Source: a bacterium (GTDB taxonomy: Bacteria; Bacteroidota; Bacteroidia; B-17B0; Aurantibacillaceae). Taken from it: a DNA stretch of 64,000 nt. Shown one piece after another: positions 1 to 9,537 of the stretch. The notes under the pieces were generated by a model that worked only from the letters and a program-made list of their open reading frames with translations, was not told the DNA's origin and did no database searches. The stretch lies in contig JAQSCW010000010.1 of NCBI GenBank assembly GCA_029945625.1, positions 219,815 through 283,814 on the forward strand, given 5' to 3'. The translations under genes were made by a program, and so were the position numbers. Numbering within the stretch: position 1 is the stretch's first letter; the number at the start of each line of letters is the position of its first letter.

Positions 1-762
1 AAAGACTTCAGGAACGAAGGCATGGATCGCACGCATAATCCTGAATTTACCATTCTTGAGTTTTATGTGGCTTACAAAGATTACAATTGGATGATGACGT
101 TTACTGAAAAATTACTGGAAAAAGCGGCGAATGATCTGCACGGAAAAACGGATGTGTCTGTGGGAAATCTCACAATCGACTTCAAGGCTCCTTTCAAGCG
201 CGTTACCATGTATGAGGCTATTAAAGAACATACAGGTTTCGACATTTCAGCAATGAACGAAGACGATTTACGTGAAGTTTGTACTAAATTGGGTATTCAC
301 ATAGAAGCCAGCATGGGGAAAGGAAAGTTGATCGACGAAATTTTTAGTGAAAAATGCGAAGGCAATTATATCCAACCCACTTTTATTACGGATTACCCCG
401 TAGAAATGAGTCCGCTTACCAAAAAACACCGAACTGCCGAAGGGCTCGTTGAGCGATTTGAATTGATGATCAACGGTAAAGAAATCGCCAATGCCTATAG
501 TGAATTAAACGATCCTATCGATCAGCGTGAGCGTTTTGAGGATCAGTTGAGGTTGCAAGAACGCGGCGATGATGAAGCGATGTTCATTGATCATGACTTC
601 TTAAGAGCCTTAGAATACGGCATGCCTCCTACCTCCGGAATTGGAATTGGAATAGACCGTTTAACGATGCTGCTGACCAATAACGTGAACATTCAGGAAG
701 TACTTTTCTTTCCTCAAATGCGTCCGGAAGCGCCAGCCACGGCGGCAGAAGTACATTCTTAG
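1..762 (+). CDS. lysS: Lysyl-tRNA synthetase, class II (C-terminal part, 5' cut by window edge)
   Basis: Charges tRNA-Lys with lysine in the cytoplasm. The frame is open from base 1, upstream of the first ATG in the track, so the gene enters from outside the window and only the last 253 residues are present. Class II motif 2 ([14 protein letters not shown]) sits at the very start of the fragment, and motif 3 ([11 protein letters not shown]) lies near the end. The C-terminus stops shortly after the conserved FFPQMRPE, as usual for LysRS. It ends in TAG. Nothing suggests damage. No terminator is obvious in the 167 bases before the next gene. Confidence 0.97.
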   Translation, partial: KDFRNEGMDRTHNPEFTILEFYVAYKDYNWMMTFTEKLLEKAANDLHGKTDVSVGNLTIDFKAPFKRVTMYEAIKEHTGFDISAMNEDDLREVCTKLGIHIEASMGKGKLIDEIFSEKCEGNYIQPTFITDYPVEMSPLTKKHRTAEGLVERFELMINGKEIANAYSELNDPIDQRERFEDQLRLQERGDDEAMFIDHDFLRALEYGMPPTSGIGIGIDRLTMLLTNNVNIQEVLFFPQMRPEAPATAAEVHS

Positions 763-929
763 CCAAATTGGACAAGGAACTAAGGAAGTAAAATGTGCTC
801 TAATTAGTTGCGGGTGTATTTAAAATAATGAGCCGGCCCTGGCCGCATGTATAGGAGAAGTATCAGAATACAGCCTATTTGCCGCTTGGGCAATTTAATT
901 TATTTCATATATTTACTTGCTTAAATTTG

Positions 930-1475
930 ATGCGCTTCTCTTTGAAAAATATTTTTTTTCCAATTCTTGTTTTTTTCTTTGTTCTTTCATGCAAACAGGA
1001 GGAAAAAAAACAAGACGCTCCCGTGAAGACACGGATCTTTCCCGGCTACCATATTTTATTGGATGAAGTTGTACGATCTAACGAAGGGGTGTTTCGCGGA
1101 TTGAACCTCAACGCCAATGCCTCTCAGATTAGAAATATCGAAAAATCAACGCCTGCTGAGGAGTCGGAGGGGCACTTGTATTATGAATACAGTCCTGATA
1201 GTGTGACCAATTATTCTATTGATTATTCTCTTACCAAAGATAGTCTTGAAGAAATTACCGTGCAGATCAATACAAATGATCTCGAACTTAGCTCCTATCT
1301 TTTTTGTGACCTTAAAGACTACTATGCCAACAAACTCCCGAATCCCACTGAGGATAAGGGATACGTGGTGTATAATTGTTTTGAGGGACAACGAAAACCT
1401 TTTGTGGTTTCGTTGAGCGACAATTCAAGTCCGAGTAAAGGCATCATCAACATGGTGATTTATAAGGATAAGTAA
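930..1475 (+). CDS. Hypothetical lipoprotein (181 aa)
   Basis: I do not recognise the family. The track starts at a TTG at 879, but the ATG at 930 gives a clean lipoprotein signal: a short basic start, a phenylalanine-rich hydrophobic stretch and the lipobox VLSC with Cys21, followed by a charged KQEEKK linker. The mature part (about 160 residues) is acidic to neutral with no repeats or membrane segments. It should be exported and lipid-anchored, probably in the outer membrane. It converges on the kelch gene with only two bases between them. The start choice is inference. Confidence 0.7.
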   Translation: MRFSLKNIFFPILVFFFVLSCKQEEKKQDAPVKTRIFPGYHILLDEVVRSNEGVFRGLNLNANASQIRNIEKSTPAEESEGHLYYEYSPDSVTNYSIDYSLTKDSLEEITVQINTNDLELSSYLFCDLKDYYANKLPNPTEDKGYVVYNCFEGQRKPFVVSLSDNSSPSKGIINMVIYKDK

Positions 1476-1477
1476 AA

Positions 1478-2677
1478 TTAATTTCTAAAAAATTTCTGAG
1501 TGGCAAGCAGGCGATCGCCTTCGTAAAGCTCTACAAAATAAACTCCCAGTACAAGATCAGAAGTTTGCAACTCAACAAATGAGTCTTTAGTTTCGGTGTT
1601 TGATGTAAGAACTATTTCACCCAGGATACTTTTTACATTAATCCGATAGCCGATCGATTGTGCCGGATGTGGCAAAGAAATTGTTAAACGCGATTGACAT
1701 GGGTTTGGAAAAACAGAAAGAGACCGCATCTTTTTATTTTGTACGATGCCTGTGGGCACATCGGTTGACCATGTTTCGGTAAGGCGACCAACCGCACTAA
1801 TACCACAGGAATAATAAAAGTCCTGGCCATTAGCACAACTCATTCCCCCTTTTCGACTCTGGCCCGGGAGATTCGGGCCGGGAAACCAGCTCAGAGTAGC
1901 GGGATTAAAGAACCAACAATCATTGTAATAGTTATTTTGTGAATCGTGTCCTCCAAATACAAAGAGTCTGTTGTTAAGTCCGTGCATGGCGGCATACGCG
2001 CGGCCCTCAGTGAGTGGAAAATTAATGAGCGCCAACCAGGTATCGTTTGTGGGATTATATTGATAAAGTTCTTTTCGATGCGCATTGGTGGAATCGATTC
2101 CAAAGAGCATATAGCCTAACCCGTTTAAAGTTGTTCCCGAAGCCCGCCACACAGGCGTGGAAGGGAAATTATTTTTTTGAAGCCAGGTGTCTGAACTCAG
2201 CGTATATTCCCACACCTCTCTACTTAAAGTGCCATCCTGAAATTTGCCCCCCGCAATAATTATTTTGTCTCCGAACGGAAAACACACTGCCGCAATAAGT
2301 CCTTTTCCCGGCTTTGAGGCTACTGTTGTCCACGAATTGGAAGCCAAGGTGTATTTGTACATATTGGTAAGTGCTCCGCCAATTCCATCCCCGCCAAACA
2401 CATAAAAACAATTGCTCCCTGCAAAAGCGCAGGCATATTGTCGTTCGGTGGTATGAGGCATGAAGGCGATCGGGCTCCATGTTCTTGTTGAAAGATTAAG
2501 GGCATAAAAATCGATGGTGGCATTCCACTCTTGCAAACCTGTACCGAAATAGGCGGTGTTATTTACCACCACGGCTACGCCATCATCGCGTTTGGTAGAG
2601 GGAAAATCTGCCAATTTCACCCATAATTGGGCATGCAAAATGGGAGAGACCAACCATAAAAGCAAAAGGGTTCGCAT
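1478..2677 (-). CDS. Secreted kelch-repeat protein with T9SS type A sorting domain
   Basis: The start at 2677 is chosen over the track's 2752 because it gives a good signal peptide (MRTLLLLWLVSPILHAQ). The mature protein has kelch-type beta-propeller blades through residues of about 25-320, seen as recurring FGG/AGG turns with W and Y spacing (YVFGGDG, IIIAGGKF, LFVFGGHD). The last 75 or so residues are a T9SS type A domain: FPNP motif, then LGEIVL, then an LGVYFVEL strand, ending in FFRN. Such proteins cross the outer membrane through the type IX system and end up surface-attached or released. The binding partner is unknown. 399 aa. Confidence 0.85.
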   Translation of the reverse strand: MRTLLLLWLVSPILHAQLWVKLADFPSTKRDDGVAVVVNNTAYFGTGLQEWNATIDFYALNLSTRTWSPIAFMPHTTERQYACAFAGSNCFYVFGGDGIGGALTNMYKYTLASNSWTTVASKPGKGLIAAVCFPFGDKIIIAGGKFQDGTLSREVWEYTLSSDTWLQKNNFPSTPVWRASGTTLNGLGYMLFGIDSTNAHRKELYQYNPTNDTWLALINFPLTEGRAYAAMHGLNNRLFVFGGHDSQNNYYNDCWFFNPATLSWFPGPNLPGQSRKGGMSCANGQDFYYSCGISAVGRLTETWSTDVPTGIVQNKKMRSLSVFPNPCQSRLTISLPHPAQSIGYRINVKSILGEIVLTSNTETKDSFVELQTSDLVLGVYFVELYEGDRLLATQKFFRN

Positions 2678-2741
2678 GCGTGTGGTTTTGTTAAGGTTAA
2701 CTAACGAAAAGTGTCGGTATTTAGTATTAATGCCCTTCAAC

Positions 2742-2766
2742 AAAAAAGCCACCCCTAAGGATGGCT
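2742..2766 (-). terminator. Rho-independent terminator after the DUF5606 gene
   Basis: Read on the minus strand, the AGCCA/TGGCT arms form a stem with internal mismatches, followed at once by a run of six T. It lies 18 bases past the DUF5606 stop and before the kelch gene start, so the two minus-strand genes are probably separate transcripts. Confidence 0.7.
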
Positions 2767-2784
2767 TTAAAATGATTTTGTTAA

Positions 2785-3324
2785 TTAAGCAGTTCCTGTT
2801 TTTCGAACGCCGGTGGTTTTTTTCACACCAACAGCTGTTTTAGGTTTGGCTTTGTCTTTGCTGGCGCTTTTCTTCACACCTAATTTATCTTCGGTTTTAA
2901 GAGCTTTTGTTTTGTCGTCGCCCTCTTTGTTTTCTTCTTTTTGTTTGAGAGCACCATTTGCCTGAAGTATGTTGTACCACGTGATCAATTTGCGCATGTT
3001 GCTGATGTACACGCGATCTTTATCGTATTCAGGTAAGATTTCAGCAAAATATTTTTCGATAGATGTATCGTCAGCTTTGCTGTCAATCGCTGCCCCACCT
3101 TTTTCCTTATCAGATATTGATGTCATAATCTCTTCAAGAGGTTTGTCTTCACCGGTAGTGAACATGCTGATTTCGCCCAAAGTTGAAACTTTGGTAGAAG
3201 CGTAAACGTTTACCCGCTTTTTATCGGCAAGGCCTTCTACAATGATACCATTCTTGCTTTGCGCAATAATTTTAAATAAACCCGGTTGGCCTGTAATAGA
3301 AATAATTCCTGTTAAATCGATCAT
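2785..3324 (-). CDS. DUF5606 family protein
   Basis: A conserved Bacteroidota family of unknown function. The N-terminal 60 residues carry the family's recognisable pattern (LTGIISITGQPGLFKI, then a VEGLADKKR strand). The C-terminal third is low-complexity, lysine-, alanine- and threonine-rich and probably disordered. The start at 3324 (MIDLTG) is preferred to the track's 3375, because a promoter box TATCTTTG lies at 3346-3353, inside the longer version. 179 aa, cytoplasmic, no signal peptide. The basic tail could bind nucleic acid, but that is only a guess. Confidence 0.85.
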   Translation of the reverse strand: MIDLTGIISITGQPGLFKIIAQSKNGIIVEGLADKKRVNVYASTKVSTLGEISMFTTGEDKPLEEIMTSISDKEKGGAAIDSKADDTSIEKYFAEILPEYDKDRVYISNMRKLITWYNILQANGALKQKEENKEGDDKTKALKTEDKLGVKKSASKDKAKPKTAVGVKKTTGVRKTGTA

Positions 3325-3672
3325 AAATTTGTCTTTTCTGTTGTGCAAAGATAAGTTTTTAAACAAAAAAAGCACCTTTTTCTCTCATATTTTAAAAAAC
3401 AATAAAAGAGTCATGATATGCCCCTTAACCCCAGTTAATTAGGCATTTGGAGTCGGGAGAAAGAGCAAAATAGGGAGAAAAAAGGCATATTATTATTGCC
3501 GAAAGTCTGAATAAAGCAGGAAAACAATTTTTAGTAAGCAGTAAAAACGGTGCCAACAACAAAGGTAAGCCGGCTATGATTAGGGCCGGGCAAGTTGTTT
3601 ATAAAAACCCAAATGGATACCTTAGTGATCTTCAAAAAAACACGAACTCTAAATTAAATAAAGAAAACGACT
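3325..3672. other. 348-base intergenic stretch with a non-ATG open frame
   Basis: Besides the DUF5606 promoter, this gap holds an open frame on the plus strand at 3474-3712 (79 codons, no early ATG) with a protein-like composition, including SLNKAGKQFLV and MIRAGQVVYKNP. It overlaps the first 13 codons of the aminopeptidase gene in another frame. It may be the degraded end of a lost gene or chance. I do not recognise it. No RNA gene or terminator is visible. Confidence 0.35.
3346..3353 (-). promoter_or_regulatory. Bacteroidota -7 promoter box (TATCTTTG) for the DUF5606 gene
   Basis: A perfect match on the minus strand to the TAnnTTTG -7 consensus, 22 bases upstream of the chosen ATG. I could not find a well-spaced TTG -33 element, so this rests on the -7 box and its position. 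Confidence 0.5.
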
Positions 3673-4968
3673 ATGAAGTACCAATCGATCGACAGCAGTT
3701 TGTTTATAGATAACAGACAAAAATTCAGCAATCATCTAAAGGCAAATTCCATGGCTTTATTTATGAGCAACGATATTTTGCCGACGAATGCCGATGGAAG
3801 TATGGGTTTCAGACAGAATAGCGATTTGTTCTATTTAAGCGGGATTGATCAGGAGGATACCATCTTGGTGCTATTTCCGGATGTAAAAGACGGTCGTCAT
3901 AAAGAGATTTTGTTTGTGAAAGAAACCAGCGAACTCATCGCCATTTGGGAAGGGGCAAAATTAGATAAGGCACAAACCAAACACGTGAGTGGTGTTGATA
4001 TGGTCTATTGGTTCCATGAATTTGAAAAGATCATGAAACCCTTTTTCTCGCAGGCAGAACGCATCTACCTGAACAGAAACGAACACACCCGACGCTCTAT
4101 TGAAACAGAAACTGCTCAGGATCGTTTCAATGCTTCGGTAATGGCGAAATATCCTCTGCATAAATACGAGCGCAGCGCGCCCATCATGCATAAAATTCGG
4201 GCTATAAAAAGTACCCGCGAAATTGAACTCATTCAACAGGCATGCGATATCACTGAGAAGGGATTCAGGCGACTTCTTAAATTCATTAAGCCCGGAGTGT
4301 GGGAATATGAAATTGAAGCGGAACTCATCCATGAATTTATACGCAACCGTTCACAGGGCTTTGCGTATGGTCCCATTGTAGCCAGCGGAAAAAACGCCTG
4401 CGTATTGCATTACGTTGAAAACAATCGACAATGCAAAGACGGCGACATAATTTTATTGGACGTTGCTGCTGAGTATGCGAATTACGCCAGCGACCTCACG
4501 CGATCAGTTCCTGTAAATGGAAAATACACCAAACGTCAAAAAGAAGTGTACAATGCCGTACTGCGCATGCACCGTGCTGCCACTAAATTATTGGTGCCGG
4601 GCATGACCTTCGAAAAATACAACAAACAAGTAGGAGAAATGATGACCGAGGAATTACTTCAATTAGGTCTGCTGAAGAAGGAAGATGTAAAAAATCAAAA
4701 TCCCGATTGGCCTGCTTATAAAAAATATTACATGCATGGTACCAGTCACTTTATGGGATTGGATGTGCATGATGTTGGATTTTTTACTGAGCCTATTCAG
4801 GCAGGCATGGTGTTTACCGTTGAACCCGGTATTTATATTCCGGAAGAAGGTTTGGGAATTCGGATTGAAAATAATTTTATGGTTACGACCACGGGTCAGC
4901 TCGACTTGATGAAAAATATTCCTATAGAAGCCGAAGAAATTGAAGATTTGATGGCCTCGCGGAAATAG
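3673..4968 (+). CDS. pepP: Xaa-Pro aminopeptidase (aminopeptidase P family, M24B)
   Basis: Removes the N-terminal residue from peptides with proline in second position. Residues 1-160 form the AMP_N-type domain, and about 175-425 the creatinase-like (pita-bread) metallopeptidase domain. All five dimetal ligands of the family can be seen: Asp263 (LLDVAAE), Asp274 (ASDLTR), His359 (GTSHFMGLD), Glu384 (VEPGIY) and Glu399 (RIENN). The length of 431 aa is normal. There is no signal peptide, so it is cytoplasmic. It stands alone, with a porP/sprF-type gene 40 bases downstream. Confidence 0.93.
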   Translation: MKYQSIDSSLFIDNRQKFSNHLKANSMALFMSNDILPTNADGSMGFRQNSDLFYLSGIDQEDTILVLFPDVKDGRHKEILFVKETSELIAIWEGAKLDKAQTKHVSGVDMVYWFHEFEKIMKPFFSQAERIYLNRNEHTRRSIETETAQDRFNASVMAKYPLHKYERSAPIMHKIRAIKSTREIELIQQACDITEKGFRRLLKFIKPGVWEYEIEAELIHEFIRNRSQGFAYGPIVASGKNACVLHYVENNRQCKDGDIILLDVAAEYANYASDLTRSVPVNGKYTKRQKEVYNAVLRMHRAATKLLVPGMTFEKYNKQVGEMMTEELLQLGLLKKEDVKNQNPDWPAYKKYYMHGTSHFMGLDVHDVGFFTEPIQAGMVFTVEPGIYIPEEGLGIRIENNFMVTTTGQLDLMKNIPIEAEEIEDLMASRK

Positions 4969-5008
4969 AGAGACTTTTCCTATATGTAGTTTACTCAAAA
5001 AGCAAAGT

Positions 5009-5950
5009 ATGAAAAAATTCGTTCTGCTATCGTGTGCTTCAATTTTTCTCACTCTGGTGTCGTTTGCTCAGGACCCCATTCTCTTGAACAACAATCAGTC
5101 CCTGGTGTACTTCAACCCTTCGTTTGCCGGTTCAAACGGCGGCATTCGTAACCAATTTTCTTACCGCAATCAGTGGCCTGAGTACCATACTAATTATGTT
5201 ACTTATGTGAATAGCTTTGATGCCTACATCCGTCCTATAAAAGCAGGCCTGGCATTTACATATGTGAATGACAACGTTTGGCATGGCGATCTTATAACCT
5301 CATTATACAACCTGAGTTATGCCCAACACCTGAATTTTTTCAACGACAAGTTAAAGATCATTCCCTCAGTTCAGTTTAGTTATGGGCAAAAAGTGTTGAA
5401 CATGAACTCTATCCATTTTGGAGATATGCTGGATGCCCGGACCAGCCAATGGTGGGATACGAAAGAGGCAATTCCTTCTTCCACGAAATCTTATTTTGAC
5501 ATGAGCACCGGCTTACTCGTAAATTTTAAATCAAACTGGTATTTGGGTGCCTGTATGTTTCATATTAATCAACCTGATGTAGGATTAGAAGGGGCACACA
5601 CTTTGCCTGCTCGTTTCCTGTTGCATGCCTCCTATACCTGGCATTTTTCGGAAAAATCGCAACTACAATTCTTTTACCGATATGCGCGTCAGGATAATTA
5701 TGGCACGAACCAGTTGAGTTTGAACATGGTTACCTTTAAATACCTGCTTGTTGGAGTAAGTTATTTTGACGCGGATGCGCTACAAATAAATCTGGGTGCA
5801 AGAACCAATAATTTTTCCTTGCAAGTGGGGTATGATTATACCTATAGTAAACTGGCTGGAAATACAGTAGGATCATGGGAAGTGCATGGAGCATATTATC
5901 TTAGAAACAAAGAAAACCGCAAGTTGCTGACGAATTTTGAAACCTGGTAA
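5009..5950 (+). CDS. PorP/SprF family type IX secretion membrane protein
   Basis: A Bacteroidota outer-membrane beta-barrel family. Its known member SprF helps type IX secretion of the adhesin SprB, and PorP acts in the Porphyromonas system. The signal peptide is MKKFVLLSCASIFLTLVSFAQ. Just after it comes the hallmark region (QSLVYFNPSFAGSNGG, then the FSYRNQWPE pattern), followed by alternating aromatic strands to the C-terminus. 313 aa is typical. Members of this family usually lie directly after a large secreted adhesin gene, but here the upstream gene is a peptidase, so this copy is an orphan. Confidence 0.9.
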   Translation: MKKFVLLSCASIFLTLVSFAQDPILLNNNQSLVYFNPSFAGSNGGIRNQFSYRNQWPEYHTNYVTYVNSFDAYIRPIKAGLAFTYVNDNVWHGDLITSLYNLSYAQHLNFFNDKLKIIPSVQFSYGQKVLNMNSIHFGDMLDARTSQWWDTKEAIPSSTKSYFDMSTGLLVNFKSNWYLGACMFHINQPDVGLEGAHTLPARFLLHASYTWHFSEKSQLQFFYRYARQDNYGTNQLSLNMVTFKYLLVGVSYFDADALQINLGARTNNFSLQVGYDYTYSKLAGNTVGSWEVHGAYYLRNKENRKLLTNFETW

Positions 5951-5976
5951 AATAGTGACGGACCCGGTACATCTTT

Positions 5977-6011
5977 ACCACTAAGGGCACTTAGGAACAC
6001 CAAGTGAGGAG
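5977..6011. repeat. Short 7-bp-period repeat (CACTAAG family)
   Basis: Five consecutive heptamer-spaced units (accacta, agggcac, ttaggaa, caccaag, tgaggag). They resemble, on the opposite strand, the cttagtg/ctaagtg blocks in the rdgB-rsgA gap. The rest of the gap 5951-6178 shows nothing I can name. Confidence 0.45.
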
Positions 6012-6178
6012 TTTGCAGTTTCGACCTTTGAACGTCTTGAACCAATTGATTCTGCCGACACGAATTACACTCAGAGGAAATTGTATTGTAAGCGTCTGAG
6101 TATTGCCTCTGTACACTTTATTAATGTTAATTCGTATAATCAGTGTGTACCATAGATATCGAATTCGTGTCTCTTTGC

Positions 6179-8326
6179 TTAGAGGTTATCAATAAAATAA
6201 TTACACACCTTCTCCATCAAATGTGCTCTGTCTTTTCCAAGCACATTGTGCTGATGCCCGGGATAAACATAATAGTCTAACTGAATACCCTTATCTACTG
6301 CTTTCTTTTGGTACATGATGCTGTGTTGCCATACCACCACATCGTCTTGTGCGCCGTGGATCATCAGCAATTTACCTTTGAGTTTGTCAACATGATTCAA
6401 CAGATTGTTGGCGTCATAACCTGCACTGTTTTCTTGCGGCATGTCCATGTACCGCTCGCCATACATGATCTCATAATATTTCCAGTCAATAACAGGTCCA
6501 CCTGCTGCCGCAACTTTAAATGTACCGGGGTAGCGGGTCATTAAGGAGGTGGTCATAAAACCACCATAACTCCAGCCATGAACTCCCATGCGGTTGGCAT
6601 CAACATACGAAAGTGACTTAAGGTACTCCACTCCTTTTAATTGATCTTCCATTTCTTTGGTTCCCACCTGCCGGTGAATCACTTGCTCAAAGGCTTTGCC
6701 ACGGTTAGAAGTGCCGCGTCCGTCGAGTGTAAAAACTATAAATCCTTTTTCTGCCATATATTGGTACCACAATTCTCCTCCTGCCATCCAGGTATTGGTC
6801 ACCAATTGAGAATGAGGTCCGTTATACAAATACACGAGTACCGGATATTTTTTTGTGCTGTCGAAATCAACAGGTTTAAACAAACGGCAATACAAATCAG
6901 TGCCCTCGGTGTTCTTAATGCTGAACAAAGTCCAGGTTCCTTTTTTGTATTCTTTGGTAGGATCTTCTGCATTAAAAATAGTTGTTGATTTGCCATTCGA
7001 AGTATTAATCAACCTGCATTCCCGCGGAGTATAGCAGGATGAAAAATTATCGATCAGATAATCCCCCTTTTTGTTAAGGACTGCTGTATGAAAGCCAGAG
7101 TCCTTTGTAAGCCGAGTTAGTTTTCCTGTTTTTAAATTCACGGAGTAAAAATCCTGGTTTACGGGGCTTTGTTCGTTGGCATGAAAAAATAAGTTCTCTC
7201 CTTTTTCATCAAAGCCATTTTCGGCCTTTACTTCCCAATTGCCTTTGGTAAGTTGCTTCACAAGGGTGCCGTCGCTGTTATACAAATAAAAATGATTGTA
7301 GCCATCACGGCGACTTTGCCAGATAAATTGACCGGGATTGTTTTTCACAAATACCATGGCATGCTGGGGCTCAATGTATTTGTCGTCGTTCTCCGAAAAC
7401 AATGTTTTAATAAAAGCACCTGTTTGGGCATTATACTCATTTAATTTGCTTTGATTTTGTTCGCGGTTAATGATGTCGATGTAGATTTTTGTTTCATCAG
7501 GACTCCATGCAATATTGGTGAGGTACTGTTCTTTGGGCCCTTCGGTAATAATGGAAATACTTTTTTGAGTTTGGAGGTTATGCACCAGCAAGGTCACATA
7601 ATGACTTTTATTGCCGGCCATAGGGTATTTGATGTTTTTGTTTTTTGCGGGGTAGGTAGTCCAGTCAATAATGGGATAATCCGTCACATCACTTTGATCC
7701 ATGCGGTAATATGCGATGTAGTTTCCTTTCGGACTCCAATAGGTGCCCTTGTGAATTCCAAACTCATCGCGGTGCACACTTTTGCCGTAAACCAATTCGT
7801 AGGAGCCGTCTCTTGTAACTTGCTCGGCTGTGCCCTTCTGAGCAATGAACAAATTATTTTCAACGGTCCATGCAAAGGTCACCCCTTCTTCAAACACATC
7901 TAAATTTTCGAGCGTCCCATCGCTGGACTTGCGATCTGATTTGACAATAGATTTTTTATCGATGGTATAGGCTAACTCCCCTTTCTTTCCGAGAAAAAAG
8001 AATTCGTTTTCATTTTTCCATTTTACGCCATCAAGCGCACTTACTGTATCGAGATTCTGCGACACAAGCACTTTATTAAGAGCAGACCTAGTGATGGAAA
8101 GAAGATTTTTACCGCTGGCAGGGTCAAGAACCAGCAGTTCATTATTTTCGATATAACTTACCTTATTGGAATTAGGAATAAAGTCAAGATTTTGAAGACG
8201 CTTTGGAGCAAGAGAAGTTCGACCTTTTAAAACAGCTTCCTGAATGCTGAGCAATTTGTTTTGTGAAGTGAGATGGGAAACACCGATGCTGCATAGCAGT
8301 GAAAGGGTGACAAATAAATTTTTCAT
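6179..8326 (-). CDS. Dipeptidyl peptidase IV-type S9 serine peptidase
   Basis: Cleaves dipeptides, usually X-Pro, from the N-terminus of peptides, probably in the periplasm or at the outer membrane. The signal peptide ends near residue 22. Residues of about 80-450 form the eight-bladed DPPIV_N propeller, and about 490-715 the alpha/beta-hydrolase S9 catalytic domain. The triad is visible: Ser in GWSYGG (about 586), Asp in GAQDD (about 660) and His in YPGHQHN (about 692). 715 aa matches the family. A TATTTTTG box lies just upstream on the same strand. It is monocistronic in appearance. Confidence 0.93.
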   Translation of the reverse strand: MKNLFVTLSLLCSIGVSHLTSQNKLLSIQEAVLKGRTSLAPKRLQNLDFIPNSNKVSYIENNELLVLDPASGKNLLSITRSALNKVLVSQNLDTVSALDGVKWKNENEFFFLGKKGELAYTIDKKSIVKSDRKSSDGTLENLDVFEEGVTFAWTVENNLFIAQKGTAEQVTRDGSYELVYGKSVHRDEFGIHKGTYWSPKGNYIAYYRMDQSDVTDYPIIDWTTYPAKNKNIKYPMAGNKSHYVTLLVHNLQTQKSISIITEGPKEQYLTNIAWSPDETKIYIDIINREQNQSKLNEYNAQTGAFIKTLFSENDDKYIEPQHAMVFVKNNPGQFIWQSRRDGYNHFYLYNSDGTLVKQLTKGNWEVKAENGFDEKGENLFFHANEQSPVNQDFYSVNLKTGKLTRLTKDSGFHTAVLNKKGDYLIDNFSSCYTPRECRLINTSNGKSTTIFNAEDPTKEYKKGTWTLFSIKNTEGTDLYCRLFKPVDFDSTKKYPVLVYLYNGPHSQLVTNTWMAGGELWYQYMAEKGFIVFTLDGRGTSNRGKAFEQVIHRQVGTKEMEDQLKGVEYLKSLSYVDANRMGVHGWSYGGFMTTSLMTRYPGTFKVAAAGGPVIDWKYYEIMYGERYMDMPQENSAGYDANNLLNHVDKLKGKLLMIHGAQDDVVVWQHSIMYQKKAVDKGIQLDYYVYPGHQHNVLGKDRAHLMEKVCNYFIDNL

Positions 8327-8352
8327 AGTAGGATAATAAGGCGCTAAAATAT

Positions 8353-8360
8353 CAAAAATA
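8353..8360 (-). promoter_or_regulatory. Possible -7 box (TATTTTTG) of the DPP-IV gene
   Basis: Matches TAnnTTTG on the minus strand, 26 bases upstream of the ATG. No convincing TTG at -33 was found, so this is a weak call. Confidence 0.35.
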
Positions 8361-8429
8361 GCCGGAATTGAAGAGAATCGGAGCGAGGATTTTTCTCAAT
8401 TTCGAATCTAAATCTTTGATTAATGAATC

Positions 8430-9443
8430 TTAATTGGCATCAAACTCCAATAAGGTATTGTTGCTGATGAGGGTGCCGTCGTTGTAGATGCTAATCTGCA
8501 CATAGTCCCAGACTTTAGGAGAAAGGAGGTCGGGACTGGTAAGGCTGTAGTTATAGGGAATCTTGCCTTCCAGGATCTTAGTTAAGAGTTCTGTTTTCCA
8601 GGGTTCGCCCGATTTACTCAATACACTTTTTATGCTTTCGCGGAAAGAGGCTTCGGGAACCTTCAGATTCAAAACACAGAGTGCCGTTTCAATGGATAAA
8701 TCGTTCTCAGGATTCTTTTCTGACAAAATATAATCTCTAATTAATGTCATGGGATGGATCTTTGAATACAGTGCACACAAGAGATCTTCGATCATGGCCT
8801 CTTGTTTGAAGACATACAGGTTTTTCTTCAAGTTGCCGGCAATAATACTATCCTGAACCAAAGAGGCACTGAGGCACATATAGTGATTAAATATAGTAGG
8901 ATTCTTAGAATTCATGATCGTTTGACCTTGAGAAAAAGTATGTAATTTTTCAAGGACCTTATCGCTGTTGAGCATGGTGGCCAAAAGCAAGGCATTGGAG
9001 GAGATAATCGGATCTTTTGATTTATGAGAATCCGCAAGCTGAATATAGGCGGTAGGATCCAGCATCAATTTCGACAGAAAATCTTTTGTTTTTTGCATTA
9101 CCTGGATTTTACTCAGGTGAAACACATAATAATTTTGTTTAGGTGGCAGGTAATTCACCCCTACAAACGCATAGCCCAATTTTTTTTGCATGAGGTAGAA
9201 AAGCTGCACTTTCTCTTTTGCAGAATAATTCTTGTCGAGTAATACTTTTTTTAGGAGTCCGTTAAAGAAGTCGTCGTTAAAATAATTTTCACGTTTGGTG
9301 GCATCTACCTGATCACGTAGAGTTTTTGAGATCTCGGCGTAAGAGTAGGTAGTTTCGAGGGTAAGTTTATTTATGTTCCTACCTTGTGAAAAGCCTGAAA
9401 GAGAAAATTGGATACAAAGGCAAAAAAGTAAAATTCTTTTCAT
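8430..9443 (-). CDS. Secreted protein of unknown function (337 aa)
   Basis: I do not recognise this gene. It begins with a clear signal peptide (MKRILLFCLCIQFSLSGFSQ) and has no later membrane segment, so the product should be periplasmic or secreted. The mature part looks mainly alpha-helical, with many K, L and S residues, possibly helical-repeat in character, and ends with a short polar segment (NNTLLEFDAN). No catalytic motif and no T9SS tail can be seen. It lies between the DPP-IV and urocanase genes on the same strand, with about 100-base gaps, so an operon is not evident. Confidence 0.7.
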   Translation of the reverse strand: MKRILLFCLCIQFSLSGFSQGRNINKLTLETTYSYAEISKTLRDQVDATKRENYFNDDFFNGLLKKVLLDKNYSAKEKVQLFYLMQKKLGYAFVGVNYLPPKQNYYVFHLSKIQVMQKTKDFLSKLMLDPTAYIQLADSHKSKDPIISSNALLLATMLNSDKVLEKLHTFSQGQTIMNSKNPTIFNHYMCLSASLVQDSIIAGNLKKNLYVFKQEAMIEDLLCALYSKIHPMTLIRDYILSEKNPENDLSIETALCVLNLKVPEASFRESIKSVLSKSGEPWKTELLTKILEGKIPYNYSLTSPDLLSPKVWDYVQISIYNDGTLISNNTLLEFDAN

Positions 9444-9537
9444 AAGATTTCTTCAATTCTAATTTAGGAAGGGAAAACGTTTGGTCGGCGTTCCATTTGT
9501 AATGTTTTACACATTACCTTTTTCATTAACGCCTCAT

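Noticed and set aside
9500-9520. GTAATG/CATTAC inverted repeat downstream of hutU
   Set aside because: The stem is short (6 bp) and there is no T-run in the minus-strand direction, so a terminator cannot be supported.
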